DNA of 64,000 nucleotides from Flavobacterium succinicans LMG 10402 (GCF_000611675.1 NZ_JATV01000007.1:62001-126000), one strand, 5' to 3'. Positions 8,590 through 18,408 are shown, counted from the first letter of the stretch. Notes: generated by a model not told the origin, from the sequence alone. Numbers and translations: made by a program.

Positions 8590-9369
8590 TTAGATTGTTG
8601 AGAACAATTGTTCCATTTTTTCTCTTTCTTCCTCAGCAAGGACACTATCAACTAAGATTCTTCCTGAGTGCTCATCGATGATGATTTTCTTTCTTGCAGC
8701 AATTTCAACTTGCGTTTGTGGTGGAATGGTAAAGAATGAACCTGCAGAAGCACCTCTTTCAATAGAAACTACCGCTAATCCGTTACGAACACTTGTTCTG
8801 ATTCTGGTGTAGGCAGCTAATAAACGCTCTTCGATGGTTGCTTGAAATTCTGCTGATTTTTGAGTTAAAAACTCTTCCTCTTTTTGAGTTTCAGCCATGA
8901 TCGCTTCTAACTCAGATTTTTTATGTTTTAAGTGAGAAGATTTTGCTTCTAATTTTTCTCTAGAATTGGTGATTACTTCTTTTTTGTGTTCGATAGAAGC
9001 CTTCATTTCTTTGATTTGCTTTTCAGCCAATTGAATTTCTAATTCTTGAAACTCTACTTCTTTGGTCAAAGAGTTGAATTCTCTGTTGTTACGAACTGTT
9101 TCTTGTTGTTTAGTGTATTTTTTGATGGCTTCTTTGTGTTCATCAATAGCATTTTTCTTTGCTTTGATCATGTCTTCGATCACCTCAAGATCTCCTTTTA
9201 ATTTTTCAGTACGTGTGCTTAAACCTGCAACTTCGTCTTCTAAATCTTCTACTTCTAAAGGAAGTTCTCCTCTTACGTTTCTGATTTCGTCAATTCTTGA
9301 GTCGATAAGTTGTAAATCGTAGATTGCTCTTAACTTTTCTTCAACACTTAATTCTTTCGTAGTAGCCAT
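8590..9369 (-). CDS. DUF164/CdsZ-like coiled-coil protein, zinc ribbon cysteines lost
   Basis: A 259-residue protein with a long charged coiled coil (about 10-190) and a C-terminal ribbon-like module (about 195-242). The family normally has a C4 zinc ribbon of the CxxC...CxxC type. Here the equivalent segments read GASAGSFFTIPPQ and DEHSGRILVD, and there is no Cys anywhere in the protein, so it cannot form a C4 zinc site. The PPQ and SGRIL landmarks still identify the family. It lies 3 nt downstream of the Nif3-like gene and is probably cotranscribed. The role is unclear; homologues have been linked to nucleic-acid or ribosome functions. Confidence 0.8.
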   Translation of the reverse strand: MATTKELSVEEKLRAIYDLQLIDSRIDEIRNVRGELPLEVEDLEDEVAGLSTRTEKLKGDLEVIEDMIKAKKNAIDEHKEAIKKYTKQQETVRNNREFNSLTKEVEFQELEIQLAEKQIKEMKASIEHKKEVITNSREKLEAKSSHLKHKKSELEAIMAETQKEEEFLTQKSAEFQATIEERLLAAYTRIRTSVRNGLAVVSIERGASAGSFFTIPPQTQVEIAARKKIIIDEHSGRILVDSVLAEEEREKMEQLFSTI

Positions 9370-9372
9370 ATT

Positions 9373-10488
9373 CTATAAGTACTTAACTGGATTTGTATTT
9401 TCTTCTGATAAAACGATTCCGCTTGGTAGCGAGACGGGTGCAAAATTAAGGATTTTTTTTCGAAGATACTCAACAATATAATTTTTTGTATACCGTTCAC
9501 TTTCAAAATGTCCGATATCGGCCAAAAGGAGTTGGTTTTCCGCTTCATAAAACTGATGATACTTTAAATCTGCGGTCAAATAAGAGTCGGCTCCTGCTTG
9601 TATGGCTTGCGAAATGGCAAAACTTCCTGCGCCACCCAAAACCGCTACTTTTTTGATGGGACGGCCTAAAAAAGCGGAATGCCGAATGCCTTCTGCTTGC
9701 ATTTTTTCTTTTACAAAATGCAAAAACGAAGATTCCTCCATCGGTTCTTCAAGTTCACCAATCATTCCTAAACCAATTTTTTGGTAATTGTTTTGCAAAT
9801 CATAAATTTCGTAAGCTACTTCTTCGTAGATATGAGTAGTAAATAGTGCTTTTAGAATTTTGGATTGCAAATGTTTTTCAAAAACGACTTCTATTTTGGT
9901 TTCGGTTCCTGTTGATAAAACGCCTTTTTCTCCCACAACAGGATTGCTGTTTTCGTTGCCTTTATAGGTAAAGGTTCCTTCAGAATTAAAACTACAATTA
10001 TCATAATTGCCTATAGTTCCTGCGCCTGCTTGAAATAAAGCGCTGCGAACAGCATCGGCATTTTCACGAATAGTGTAGGTGATCAATTTGCGTATATAAT
10101 TTTGCTTTGGGATCAATATTTTGGTGTTTGTTAAACCCAATGCATTACAGAAAATTTGATTTACACCTTCAGGATGGTTGTCTAAAGCAGTGTGGACGGC
10201 ATAAATGGCAATATCGTTTTTAATCGCTTTTAGAATCGCTTTTTCAACATAATTTTTCCCCGTAATTTTTTTTATGCCCGAAAAAAGAATAGGGTGAAAA
10301 CACACGACCAAATTGCAATTTTTATTAATTGCTTCTGTGATTACGGTTTCTAGGGCGTCGTGACAAACCAAAACACCAGTGGCTTCGTCTTCTGGATTGC
10401 CTACTAATAAACCCACATTGTCAAAATCTTCGGCATAACCAAGTGGCGCCATTTCTTCAAGTAGGGATAGAATTTGTTTTATTTTCAT
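9373..10488 (-). CDS. Nif3-like dinuclear metal-centre protein (GTP cyclohydrolase I type 2 homologue)
   Basis: A 371-residue member of the NIF3/YbgI family, which forms hexameric toroids with a two-metal centre. Metal-ligand segments are visible: CFHPILFSGIKKI, VHTALDNHPEGVN (N-terminal half), and DIGHFESERY (C-terminal). The middle (about 130-235) is the inserted PII/CutA-like domain seen in the long form. The biochemical role is uncertain despite the GTP cyclohydrolase label in databases. The DUF164-like gene follows 3 nt downstream, an arrangement common in Flavobacteria. Confidence 0.9.
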   Translation of the reverse strand: MKIKQILSLLEEMAPLGYAEDFDNVGLLVGNPEDEATGVLVCHDALETVITEAINKNCNLVVCFHPILFSGIKKITGKNYVEKAILKAIKNDIAIYAVHTALDNHPEGVNQIFCNALGLTNTKILIPKQNYIRKLITYTIRENADAVRSALFQAGAGTIGNYDNCSFNSEGTFTYKGNENSNPVVGEKGVLSTGTETKIEVVFEKHLQSKILKALFTTHIYEEVAYEIYDLQNNYQKIGLGMIGELEEPMEESSFLHFVKEKMQAEGIRHSAFLGRPIKKVAVLGGAGSFAISQAIQAGADSYLTADLKYHQFYEAENQLLLADIGHFESERYTKNYIVEYLRKKILNFAPVSLPSGIVLSEENTNPVKYL

Positions 10489-10555
10489 TCAGGAATTAAT
10501 TTTTGAGTTCAATCTAATTACGTTCATCAAGGTCGGGAGTACTTGTAATAGCAAA

Positions 10556-10563
10556 CAAATATA
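10556..10563 (-). promoter_or_regulatory. Probable Nif3-like gene -7 box
   Basis: Minus-strand TATATTTG, 67 nt upstream of the ATG at 10488. It matches TAnnTTTG, but no convincing -33 TTG was seen. Confidence 0.45.
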
Positions 10564-10691
10564 CTGCTTTTTAGATTTTTTATTTAAAAATACAGGAATG
10601 TTGTAAATACCGTTTTTAACCCGAGTCAAACATTTAAGTATTCATTAACAGTAGATTAAGATAATTTTTGAAAGATAAATCAGGAATTAGA

Positions 10692-10699
10692 TACTTTTG
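10692..10699 (+). promoter_or_regulatory. -7 promoter box that sets the start of the 10719 gene
   Basis: TACTTTTG, with TTTTG ending at 10670 as a possible -33. It lies downstream of an in-frame upstream start at 10668, which it excludes, and 19 nt before the ATG at 10719. Confidence 0.6.
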
Positions 10700-10718
10700 T
10701 AGTCTAAATATTATTTAT

Positions 10719-11459
10719 ATGATGAAGCAATTCCTATTGATTTTAAATGTCTTATTTTTTTGTTTTGGAAGTGCACAAACCAGTAATTTGCTGAAAGGAT
10801 GGGTCGTAAGTGACACATTAGCCGCAATAAGCGTTGAAGTTATTAATTTGAATACGGAACAAAGTACCAAAACAAATAGTCAAGGTTATTTTGAAATTTT
10901 TGGTAAGAATAATGATGTTTTGGCGTTTTACTCAAAAGAGTATATTTTAAAAAAAATTGTAATAACTCCTGCTTGTTTTCAACCCGATAAATTTGTTGTG
11001 AAACTTTTTCGTTCTGCCATTGAATTAGATGAAGTTGTTGTTAAAAACAATAAAATTAAAGTACCACAATTAAATTATGAACAAGCGACTGAATATCGAA
11101 TCACAAAGCAAGATCCTAATCTTAAAAATCCTGCGGTGTATGATGGCACCATTACTAATGGGCCAGATCTGATGGAAATAGGAAGAAAGATCATCAGTCT
11201 ATTTAAAAATCCTGATGATGTAAAAACTAAAAAAATACCGATTGAAGATTTTAAATCATATGCTTTAAGCAGTTTAAATGACGCTTTTTTCAAAGAAAAA
11301 TTGAAATTTGAAAAGCAGGAAATCGATAATTTTTTAGTTTTTTGTTCGGAAGATCCTGAGTCTAAAAAGGTGTTTATTAATAAAAATGAATTGACTTTGC
11401 TGGATTTTTTATTTAAAAAACATAAAGAATATTTAGAAAGAAGAACAAGTTCAAATTAG
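10719..11459 (+). CDS. Secreted protein with carboxypeptidase-regulatory-like domain
   Basis: About 246 residues from the ATG at 10719. MMKQFLLILNVLFFCFGSAQ is a typical Bacteroidetes signal peptide cleaved near SAQ. The segment GWVVSDTLAAISVEVINL...TNSQGYFEIF resembles a CarboxypepD_reg-like beta-sandwich, and ELDEVVV matches the stretch that usually follows it. The rest (about 110-246) is charged, with no recognised motif. Probably periplasmic or outer-membrane associated; function unknown. The next gene, lpxK, begins 66 nt downstream. The upstream TTG in frame (10668) is rejected because the promoter box lies inside it. Confidence 0.75.
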   Translation: MMKQFLLILNVLFFCFGSAQTSNLLKGWVVSDTLAAISVEVINLNTEQSTKTNSQGYFEIFGKNNDVLAFYSKEYILKKIVITPACFQPDKFVVKLFRSAIELDEVVVKNNKIKVPQLNYEQATEYRITKQDPNLKNPAVYDGTITNGPDLMEIGRKIISLFKNPDDVKTKKIPIEDFKSYALSSLNDAFFKEKLKFEKQEIDNFLVFCSEDPESKKVFINKNELTLLDFLFKKHKEYLERRTSSN

Positions 11460-11525
11460 CACAATTGTTGCTATAAATTGATTGTTGTTTAGGGTAGTTT
11501 TAATATTTTGTTCTAATTTCGTACT

Positions 11526-12551
11526 ATGAAATTACTCCGAAAATTACTTTTTCCTTTTGCTGTTGTTTATGGCGTTATTACTACTATCCGAAATTTTCTT
11601 TTTGATGTTGGAATTTTAAAATCGTATTCGTTTTCAATGCCCATTATAGCTGTTGGAAATTTAAGTGTTGGTGGCACGGGCAAAACACCACAAATTGAAT
11701 ATTTGATTCGGTTGCTTTTGAGCAAATATAGAGTGGCAACTTTGAGTCGTGGGTACAAGCGACAATCTAAAGGTTTTCTACTAGCGGATTCATCTGTAAA
11801 TGCAGCGATTTTGGGAGATGAACCTTTTCAGTTTTTTCAAAAGTTTCCTGCTATTCAAGTAGCTGTAGATGCTGACAGGAAAAATGGTATCGAACAATTG
11901 TTGTCTCAAAAAAAATCTCCTGAAATTATTTTGTTAGATGATGCTTATCAACACCGCAAAGTAAAAGCAGGTTTTTATATGCTACTAACGGCTTACGGAG
12001 ATATTTATGCTAATGATTACCTATTGCCCACTGGAAATTTAAGAGAAAGTAGAAGTGGAGCTGAAAGAGCAGCTATTGTAGTGGTTACTAAATGTCCTAA
12101 AAACCTTTCCGCCTCGGAACAAATAAGGATAAAAAACCAACTCAATTTAGTCGAAAATCAGCAATTATATTTTACCTTTATTGATTATGAGGATTCGGTT
12201 TACTCAAAAGAGACCAAGCTAAAATTGGCCGATTTAGGAAAAGAATCCAAATTGCTTTTGGCAGGAATTGCAAAACCAGCATCTTTTTTTGAGCATCTCA
12301 AAGCTGAGGATGATGAATGTTTGACATTTCCAGACCATCACCATTTTAGCGAAAGCGAAATTGGTGCTATTCAGAAGCAAGCCAAGGGTAGAAAGATTAT
12401 TACTACCGAAAAAGATTATGTTCGATTGAAAGATTCCATTCTTTCCGAACAATTATATTATTTACCAATTCGAAGTTCTTTTATCAGTAATGAAAAAGAA
12501 TTCGATCAAACTATTTTAGATTATGTGGGAACAAGTTCAAGAAACCGTTAG
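11526..12551 (+). CDS. lpxK: Tetraacyldisaccharide 4'-kinase
   Basis: A 341-residue LpxK that phosphorylates the 4' position of the lipid A disaccharide precursor at the inner membrane. Visible marks are the N-terminal hydrophobic anchor, the P-loop [17 protein letters not shown] (44-60), [18 protein letters not shown], and [12 protein letters not shown]. Length agrees with the family. The 3' end overlaps the purine nucleoside phosphorylase gene by 29 nt, so the two are probably translationally coupled. Confidence 0.96.
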   Translation: MKLLRKLLFPFAVVYGVITTIRNFLFDVGILKSYSFSMPIIAVGNLSVGGTGKTPQIEYLIRLLLSKYRVATLSRGYKRQSKGFLLADSSVNAAILGDEPFQFFQKFPAIQVAVDADRKNGIEQLLSQKKSPEIILLDDAYQHRKVKAGFYMLLTAYGDIYANDYLLPTGNLRESRSGAERAAIVVVTKCPKNLSASEQIRIKNQLNLVENQQLYFTFIDYEDSVYSKETKLKLADLGKESKLLLAGIAKPASFFEHLKAEDDECLTFPDHHHFSESEIGAIQKQAKGRKIITTEKDYVRLKDSILSEQLYYLPIRSSFISNEKEFDQTILDYVGTSSRNR

Positions 12552-13335
12552 TTTTATTCAAAATAAAATCAATTTCACGCCTGAGTATGGGGTGATTTTA
12601 GGTTCAGGATTAGGAAGTTTTACAGAAGAAATGGAAATTGTGTACACTTTGCCGTATACCGAAATTCCAAATTTTCCAGTATCAACCGTGCAAGGTCATA
12701 AAGGAGCCTTGGTGTTTGGAACAATTGGAGACAAAAAGGTTGTGGCAATGCAAGGGCGCTTCCATTTTTACGAAGGCTATTCCATGAAGGAAGTGACCTT
12801 TCCTGTTCGAGTGATGAAATATTTAGGTATAACCAAATTGATTGTTTCTAATGCTTCTGGAGGAGTAAATTCAGAGTATCAAGTGGGTTCAATAGTGGTG
12901 TTGAAAGACCATATCAATTTCTTGCCAGAGCATCCTTTACGTGGGAAAAATGACGAACGTTTTGGTCCTCGTTTTGTCAATATGAGTGAACCTTATAGCC
13001 GAAAAATGATTGCTCACGCTGCTTCTTTGGCGGAACAATTGGCCATCAAAGTGCATATTGGAATATATTTAGGTTTGCAAGGGCCTACTTTTGAAACGTT
13101 GGCTGAATACAAAATGGTCAAAATTCTAGGTGCTGATTGTGTGGGAATGTCAACTGTGCCCGAAGTTATCGTAGCCCGTCATATGGATGTCGAGACTTTT
13201 GGTGTTTCGGTAATCACGGATATGGGTGATGCAGATAGTATTGACACCATTTCGCACGACGAAGTACTAGAAGCAGCCAAAGGAGCGGAACCTAAAGTTA
13301 GGGAATTGATCAGAGAACTAATTATTACGTATTAA
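12523..13335 (+). CDS. punA: Purine-nucleoside phosphorylase (PNP-I/MTAP type)
   Basis: A 270-residue PNP that phosphorolyses purine nucleosides (inosine, guanosine) to base plus ribose-1-phosphate for salvage. Motifs: GVILGSGLGSF (phosphate loop), QGRFHFYEGYS, NASGGVN, GLQGPTFETLAE, and GMSTVPEVIVARH. The ATG at 12523 lies inside lpxK; no later Met precedes the conserved YGVILGSG, so the 29-nt overlap is real. The stop overlaps the convergent histidine kinase stop by 4 nt. Confidence 0.95.
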   Translation: MWEQVQETVSFIQNKINFTPEYGVILGSGLGSFTEEMEIVYTLPYTEIPNFPVSTVQGHKGALVFGTIGDKKVVAMQGRFHFYEGYSMKEVTFPVRVMKYLGITKLIVSNASGGVNSEYQVGSIVVLKDHINFLPEHPLRGKNDERFGPRFVNMSEPYSRKMIAHAASLAEQLAIKVHIGIYLGLQGPTFETLAEYKMVKILGADCVGMSTVPEVIVARHMDVETFGVSVITDMGDADSIDTISHDEVLEAAKGAEPKVRELIRELIITY

Positions 13336-15521
13336 TTTTGTAAGTATTTTGAAATAATTGTATAAAATTCTTCTGGAATGAATGGTTTGGTAATCACATC
13401 ATTCATTCCGTAAGAAAGTAGCATTTCTCTATTCTCATCTAATGAAATTGCGGTCAAAGCTATGATCGGTGTTTTTGAATCAAATTTTCTGATTTCTGCT
13501 GTAGCTGCTGTTCCGTTTATTCCTGGTAAATGAACATCCATTAATACTAGGTCATACTCGTGTTCAGGATTGTTCATTAGTTGAACCGCACCTTCACCGT
13601 TATCAATAATCAAGCAAATAATGCCTTTGTTTTCCAGCATTTTTTTGGTGATCATTTGATTGATTTTATTGTCTTCTACCAACAGAATTTTTTTACTTTT
13701 AAAATTCTTCTCATCGTAGTTGAATACTTTTTCGGGTACTTTTTCAAGATTTTCTGCTTTCTTGAAAGGAAGAGTGAATTCAAATGTTGATCCTTTTCCA
13801 GGGGTGCTTTTGAGTTTTATTTTGCCACCTAAAACTCGTACTAGTTTTTTGACAATGGTTAGTCCAAGTCCTGTTCCACCATACTTTCTGTTTATTTCAA
13901 CGGATCCTTGTGAGAAATTTTCAAAAACTAACGCCAGTTTATCTTCAGGGATTCCGATACCAGTATCAATAATTTGAAAATTGATTTTTAAATTTTCGTT
14001 ATTGGATTCGACTAAATTCACTACGATGGTCACTCTTCCATTATGAGTGAATTTTAAGGCATTGTTGATTAAATTCAGAAAAACTTGAGACAGTTTTGTA
14101 GGGTCGCCAATGATAAGTTCAGGTATGTTTTCGTCGTATTCTAAAATGAATTCATTTTGGTTGGTCAATGCAAATTTTTGCAGTGAACTCTGTATGTTGG
14201 TTGCTAATTCTTTCAGTTGAAAAGGAATGTATTCTAATTCTATTTTGTTGGCATCAATTTTATTGATCTCAAGTATTTCATTAATAAAAGTGGCTAAATA
14301 ATTGCCTGAAAATTGCAGTGAATTGAGGTATTTTAATTGTGATTTTTTTGGATTTTCTTCTAAAAGTAAATGCGTGATGCCATTTATAGCATTCAATGGT
14401 GTTCTTAATTCATGACTTACTGTAGATAGAAATTCTGAACGAGCTTTCGAAGCTTTTTCTGCATTGTTTTTTGCGATAATTAATTCTTGGTTTTTTTCTT
14501 TTAAAAGAGAATTAGTCTCGGTTCTGATGATGTTGTTTTTGTATAATGACAAACTTAATAATGATAAAATAGTGATCAATGCAATAGCTAAGATGTTGAT
14601 TACTTTAGAATATTTATCATTATCTTCTTCTTTTTGTCGGTCTTTATTTTTTTTGATTGAGGCTTTGTATTCTTGGTCTTGTTTGAATTTTTTGAAGTTT
14701 TCTAAATTCTGTGCGGCATTAATTTTTTGTAATAAATGAATTTTGAGTAAATAATATTCTTCCAAATATGAGTAGGCGCGATCGTTGTTGCCCATAGCTT
14801 TATAGCATTTGCTTAGCTGTAGTAAAATCGTTTGTTTGTTTATTAAGTTTTTAGTTGCACGATTGATGCTATGTGCTTTTGCAAAATAGATTTGGGCGGC
14901 ACTGTATTTTTTGTTGCGCATCGCGATGAAACCGGAGTATAAATACGCTTCCTCTATGTAGTGTTTTTCTAGCGCAACATCAGCTTCCGATAGCACTCGG
15001 TTGAAGTTTTCTGAGGCTATTTGAAATTGTTTTTTGGAGTAATACAGTTTTGCTTTAGTACTAAGCAAATGAGTTACTTTTTTTTGATTAGTAGGGTTCA
15101 ATGCGGATGCTTGATCTGCATTCATGAAGTACTGCTCGGCCTTTTTCCATTCTTTTTTTTCAATAGCACAAAAGCCAAGAAAATAATACGTCTTTATTTT
15201 TCTAAAATCTGATGCTTTTCCAAGTGATAGCTGTAGGCTTTGTTCGAAGTAAGCACTCGCTTCTGTAAAATTTTTTAAATCAAAATACAGTTTGCCAACT
15301 AGAAAGTTTTGTTCAATTTGTGCTTCAATATTTTTGCTTAACTGACTATATTTTAAAGCTTTTTTTGCAAAGTGTACTGATTTTGAGTAATTGTTGATTT
15401 TAGTATTGTAATTTGACCACTCTTGATAAATACTTATACTATCTATCGATTGCGTAGCTGAAAACAATAAAAAGCTATTGGCAAAAAATAAAAGAAGTAA
15501 GTATTTCAATTTTTGTATCAT
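13332..15521 (-). CDS. TPR-containing hybrid sensor histidine kinase/response regulator
   Basis: 729 residues. A signal peptide (about 1-22) precedes a periplasmic sensor of TPR helices (about 30-280), then one membrane helix (about 307-327) and a short coiled coil. HisKA follows with His370 in STVSHELRTPLN, then HATPase with N-box LNLINNALKF and DTGIGIP (519-525), and a REC domain with acidic VEDN and phospho-acceptor Asp662 in LVLMDVHLPG. There is no output DNA-binding domain, so phosphate may pass to another protein or REC may act internally. It starts 9 nt after gapA and its stop overlaps the PNP stop. The ligand is unknown. Confidence 0.93.
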   Translation of the reverse strand: MIQKLKYLLLLFFANSFLLFSATQSIDSISIYQEWSNYNTKINNYSKSVHFAKKALKYSQLSKNIEAQIEQNFLVGKLYFDLKNFTEASAYFEQSLQLSLGKASDFRKIKTYYFLGFCAIEKKEWKKAEQYFMNADQASALNPTNQKKVTHLLSTKAKLYYSKKQFQIASENFNRVLSEADVALEKHYIEEAYLYSGFIAMRNKKYSAAQIYFAKAHSINRATKNLINKQTILLQLSKCYKAMGNNDRAYSYLEEYYLLKIHLLQKINAAQNLENFKKFKQDQEYKASIKKNKDRQKEEDNDKYSKVINILAIALITILSLLSLSLYKNNIIRTETNSLLKEKNQELIIAKNNAEKASKARSEFLSTVSHELRTPLNAINGITHLLLEENPKKSQLKYLNSLQFSGNYLATFINEILEINKIDANKIELEYIPFQLKELATNIQSSLQKFALTNQNEFILEYDENIPELIIGDPTKLSQVFLNLINNALKFTHNGRVTIVVNLVESNNENLKINFQIIDTGIGIPEDKLALVFENFSQGSVEINRKYGGTGLGLTIVKKLVRVLGGKIKLKSTPGKGSTFEFTLPFKKAENLEKVPEKVFNYDEKNFKSKKILLVEDNKINQMITKKMLENKGIICLIIDNGEGAVQLMNNPEHEYDLVLMDVHLPGINGTAATAEIRKFDSKTPIIALTAISLDENREMLLSYGMNDVITKPFIPEEFYTIISKYLQN

Positions 15522-15530
15522 TGGTACAGT

Positions 15531-16523
15531 CTATCTTGTGTGGAGTATTAAATCTATAACTCGTGATGAATATCCAATTTCGTTATCATACCAGCCCACT
15601 ACTTTTACCATTTTGTCGATAACAGAAGTAAGCTGACCGTCAAATAAACACGAATGGGTATTGCCAATGATGTCAACAGATACGATTGGGTCTTCTGTAT
15701 AATCGAGGATGTTTTTGAGTTCGTTTTGAGAAGCTTTTTTAAATGCTTCATTTATTTCTTGGATACTTACGGCTCGTTTTACATTAAAAGTAATATCGGT
15801 TAACGAACCATCGGGCACTGGAACTCGGATTCCACAACCTCCAATTTTACCTTCTAGTTTAGGGAATATTTTGGTCAATGCTTTTGCTGCTCCTGTAGTC
15901 GTAGGAACGATAGATTGACTGGCTCCACGTGCTCTTCGTAAATCCTTGTGAGGCTGGTCGTGTAAGCTTTGATCGGTAGTGTATGAATGTATCGTTGTTA
16001 TGTACGCTTGTTCTATGCCGCACAATTCATCGATAATTTTAATCATTGGAGCAGCATTGTTGGTGGTGCAACTTGCGTTAGAAATTATAGTTTCCGAACC
16101 GTCTAAGATTGCTTCGTTTACTCCTAGCACGACTGTTTTGATGTTTTCTACTTCGGCGGGAGCAGATAGAATCACTTTTTTAGCTCCCGCTACAATATGG
16201 GCATTGATCTCTTCAAAAGTCTTGTGTTTTCCGGTTGATTCGATGACGTAATCGATATTGTGTTTTTTCCAATCCAGATCACTTACTTTTTTTTCGTTAA
16301 AAAACAAGTAATGAGTCTCGTCAATTAGTAGACCCGTGGCGTCATAGTTCACCTTTTTGTTCAAAACCCCATGAATGCTATCGTATTTAATTAAATGCGC
16401 CATCGTAGCAATATCGGCAATATCGTTGATGGCAATAACTTCAATGCTAGGGTGATCCAATAAAAGGCGAAATAAGTTACGGCCAATTCGACCAAAACCA
16501 TTTATAGCAATTCTTGTTTTCAA
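15531..16523 (-). CDS. gapA: Type I glyceraldehyde-3-phosphate dehydrogenase
   Basis: A 330-residue glycolytic/gluconeogenic enzyme that oxidises glyceraldehyde-3-phosphate to 1,3-bisphosphoglycerate with NAD(P). Rossmann start INGFGRIGRNLFR, catalytic Cys152 in SNASCTTNNAAP, His179 in TTIHSYTTDQ, and RRARGASQSIVPTTTGAAKA. WYDNEIGYSSRV is at the C-terminus. It lies 48 nt after lipA and 9 nt before the hybrid kinase. Flavobacteria often have a second GAPDH, so this copy may not be the main glycolytic one; cofactor preference is not assigned. Confidence 0.96.
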   Translation of the reverse strand: MKTRIAINGFGRIGRNLFRLLLDHPSIEVIAINDIADIATMAHLIKYDSIHGVLNKKVNYDATGLLIDETHYLFFNEKKVSDLDWKKHNIDYVIESTGKHKTFEEINAHIVAGAKKVILSAPAEVENIKTVVLGVNEAILDGSETIISNASCTTNNAAPMIKIIDELCGIEQAYITTIHSYTTDQSLHDQPHKDLRRARGASQSIVPTTTGAAKALTKIFPKLEGKIGGCGIRVPVPDGSLTDITFNVKRAVSIQEINEAFKKASQNELKNILDYTEDPIVSVDIIGNTHSCLFDGQLTSVIDKMVKVVGWYDNEIGYSSRVIDLILHTR

Positions 16524-16570
16524 TGAGTTGGTTTTGTTTTTTTTGGTTAATGAGATTTGTTATATAGGGT

Positions 16571-17440
16571 CTACAAAATATGTTTTTGAGCCTTGTATGA
16601 TGAACGTACTAGTGGGCCACTTTCAACATGTCTAAAGCCTAGTGATAAAGCGTAGGCTTCGTATTTGGCAAATTGTTCTGGTGTGATAAACTCTTTTACC
16701 GGAAGGTGTTTTTTGCTAGGTTGTAAATATTGCCCTATAGTAACGATGTCCACATTGGCTTGTTGCAAGTCTCTTAGGGATTGAAAAACTTCTTCCTCTT
16801 GTTCTCCAAGTCCCAGCATAATGCCAGATTTGGTTCTGTTGATGCCTTTTTCTTTTAAATAGCGCAACACTTCAAGACTACGGTCATATTTGGCTTGAAT
16901 ACGTACTTCACGCGTTAAGCGACGAACGGTTTCTATGTTGTGCGATACTACTTCTGGATTTGCCTCAACAATACGATCAATGTTGCGTTCTATTCCTTGA
17001 AAATCTGGAATAAGTGTTTCAAGTGTCGTGGTTGGATTCATTCTTCGAATGGCTTTAACCGTTTCGTTCCAAATGATCGAACCTCCATCTTTCACATCAT
17101 CTCTATCTACACTGGTAATGACCGCGTGTTTGATTTTCATGATTTTTATTGATCGAGCTACTTTTTCTGGTTCATCCCAATCGATGGTTTCTGGACGACC
17201 TGTTTTTACACCACAAAAACCACAAGAGCGGGTACAGATATTTCCTAAAATCATAAAGGTAGCGGTGCCTTCTCCCCAGCATTCTCCCATGTTGGGGCAG
17301 CTTCCTGAGGTGCAAATCGTATTTAAGCTATATTTGTCAACTAATCCTCTTAATTCAGTATATTTTTGACCAATAGGTAATTTAACTTTTAACCATTTTG
17401 GTTTTCCTACGGGTAATGTATTTTCTGTAGCAGTTTCCAT
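16571..17440 (-). CDS. lipA: Lipoyl synthase
   Basis: A radical SAM enzyme that inserts two sulfurs into protein-bound octanoyl groups to make lipoyl cofactors of 2-oxoacid dehydrogenases. It has the auxiliary cluster motif CTSGSCPNMGEC, the radical SAM motif CTRSCGFC, and GLGEQEEEV. A 14-residue upstream extension is possible in frame, but the -7 box TATCTTTG (17461-17468) lies within it, so the start at 17440 (METATENTLPVG, 289 aa) is preferred. Confidence 0.96.
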   Translation of the reverse strand: METATENTLPVGKPKWLKVKLPIGQKYTELRGLVDKYSLNTICTSGSCPNMGECWGEGTATFMILGNICTRSCGFCGVKTGRPETIDWDEPEKVARSIKIMKIKHAVITSVDRDDVKDGGSIIWNETVKAIRRMNPTTTLETLIPDFQGIERNIDRIVEANPEVVSHNIETVRRLTREVRIQAKYDRSLEVLRYLKEKGINRTKSGIMLGLGEQEEEVFQSLRDLQQANVDIVTIGQYLQPSKKHLPVKEFITPEQFAKYEAYALSLGFRHVESGPLVRSSYKAQKHIL

Positions 17441-17460
17441 ATGTTCAATTTTCAGAAGCA

Positions 17461-17468
17461 CAAAGATA
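17461..17468 (-). promoter_or_regulatory. lipA -7 promoter box
   Basis: Minus-strand TATCTTTG, 20 nt upstream of the chosen ATG at 17440. Confidence 0.6.
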
Positions 17469-17606
17469 AGGTAAAGTTGCATTGAAAAAAAAAGAAGTTG
17501 TGGTATGGGCTTAGTGAAATAAAGTAAAGTTATGCTAAATAAGAGCGATACTTAGATCCTTTTGTTGTTAAAAATAAAAGTTTGAATGCTCTTGAAAATT
17601 TGTAGG

Positions 17607-17633
17607 TTGCGCGAATGAAGTTTTATATTTTTG
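17607..17633 (+). promoter_or_regulatory. Promoter of the phosphodiesterase gene
   Basis: TTG at 17607-17609, a 16-nt spacer, then TATTTTTG at 17626-17633, 22 nt before the ATG. Confidence 0.6.
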
Positions 17634-17655
17634 TTTCAATAAAACTAAAAAAAAC

Positions 17656-18408
17656 ATGAAGTATTTTACATTGTTGGGATTTTGTGCAGGATCTTTTTTA
17701 TTTATGAGTTGTAGTTCGAATCAGTTTCTGGTTTGTGGCCACCGTGGTGCTATGGGACATGAAACGGAAAACACTTTAGCATCTGTAGGGAAAGCAGTGG
17801 AGTTAAAAGCAGATATGTTAGAGATTGACGTGTTTAAAATAAAATCTGGGGAGTTGGTCGTTTTTCATGATAATAATTTAGAAAGGCTTACGGGAATAAA
17901 AGGTAAAATTGAAGATTTTGATTTTAAGGAGTTACGTGAGTTAAAAGTTGCAGGAAAGCATCAAATACCTACTTTGCAAGAGGTGATTGAAAAAATTGAT
18001 AAACGAGCCGTGCTTAATATTGAATTAAAAGGAGAGCATACAGCAGTTGATACTTATAAAATCATCGAAAGTTATTTGAAAAAAGGATGGAAAATCAAAC
18101 ATTTTTTCATTTCAAGTTTTAGGGTTGAAGAGTTGCAAAAAATGAGAAACTTGAATCGTTCCATTGCAATTGGTTTATTGGTGCATAAAGATCCAATAGA
18201 AAAGATTATTGCTACAGGAAAGGAATTGCAGGTACAAGCTATTAATCCAAATTTTAAGTTCTTAAATGCCGAAAACGTAGCCATTTTGAAAGCAAATAAT
18301 TTTAAAATTTTCCCTTGGACGGTTAATAATCCTGAGGATATTGCTCAGATGAAGCGTTTGAAAGTAAGTGGCGTAATTACAGATTTTCCCGAGCGTTCTC
18401 AGAAATAG
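17656..18408 (+). CDS. Glycerophosphodiester phosphodiesterase, lipoprotein
   Basis: 250 residues with a lipoprotein signal (FLFMSC, lipidated Cys19). The GDPD catalytic set is complete: HRG (29-31), ENT (38-40), EIDV (56-59), and FHD (His71). It hydrolyses glycerophosphodiesters from phospholipid turnover to glycerol-3-phosphate and an alcohol, here presumably at the outer or inner membrane surface facing the periplasm. It has its own promoter and is followed by dispersed repeat copy B. Confidence 0.92.
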   Translation: MKYFTLLGFCAGSFLFMSCSSNQFLVCGHRGAMGHETENTLASVGKAVELKADMLEIDVFKIKSGELVVFHDNNLERLTGIKGKIEDFDFKELRELKVAGKHQIPTLQEVIEKIDKRAVLNIELKGEHTAVDTYKIIESYLKKGWKIKHFFISSFRVEELQKMRNLNRSIAIGLLVHKDPIEKIIATGKELQVQAINPNFKFLNAENVAILKANNFKIFPWTVNNPEDIAQMKRLKVSGVITDFPERSQK

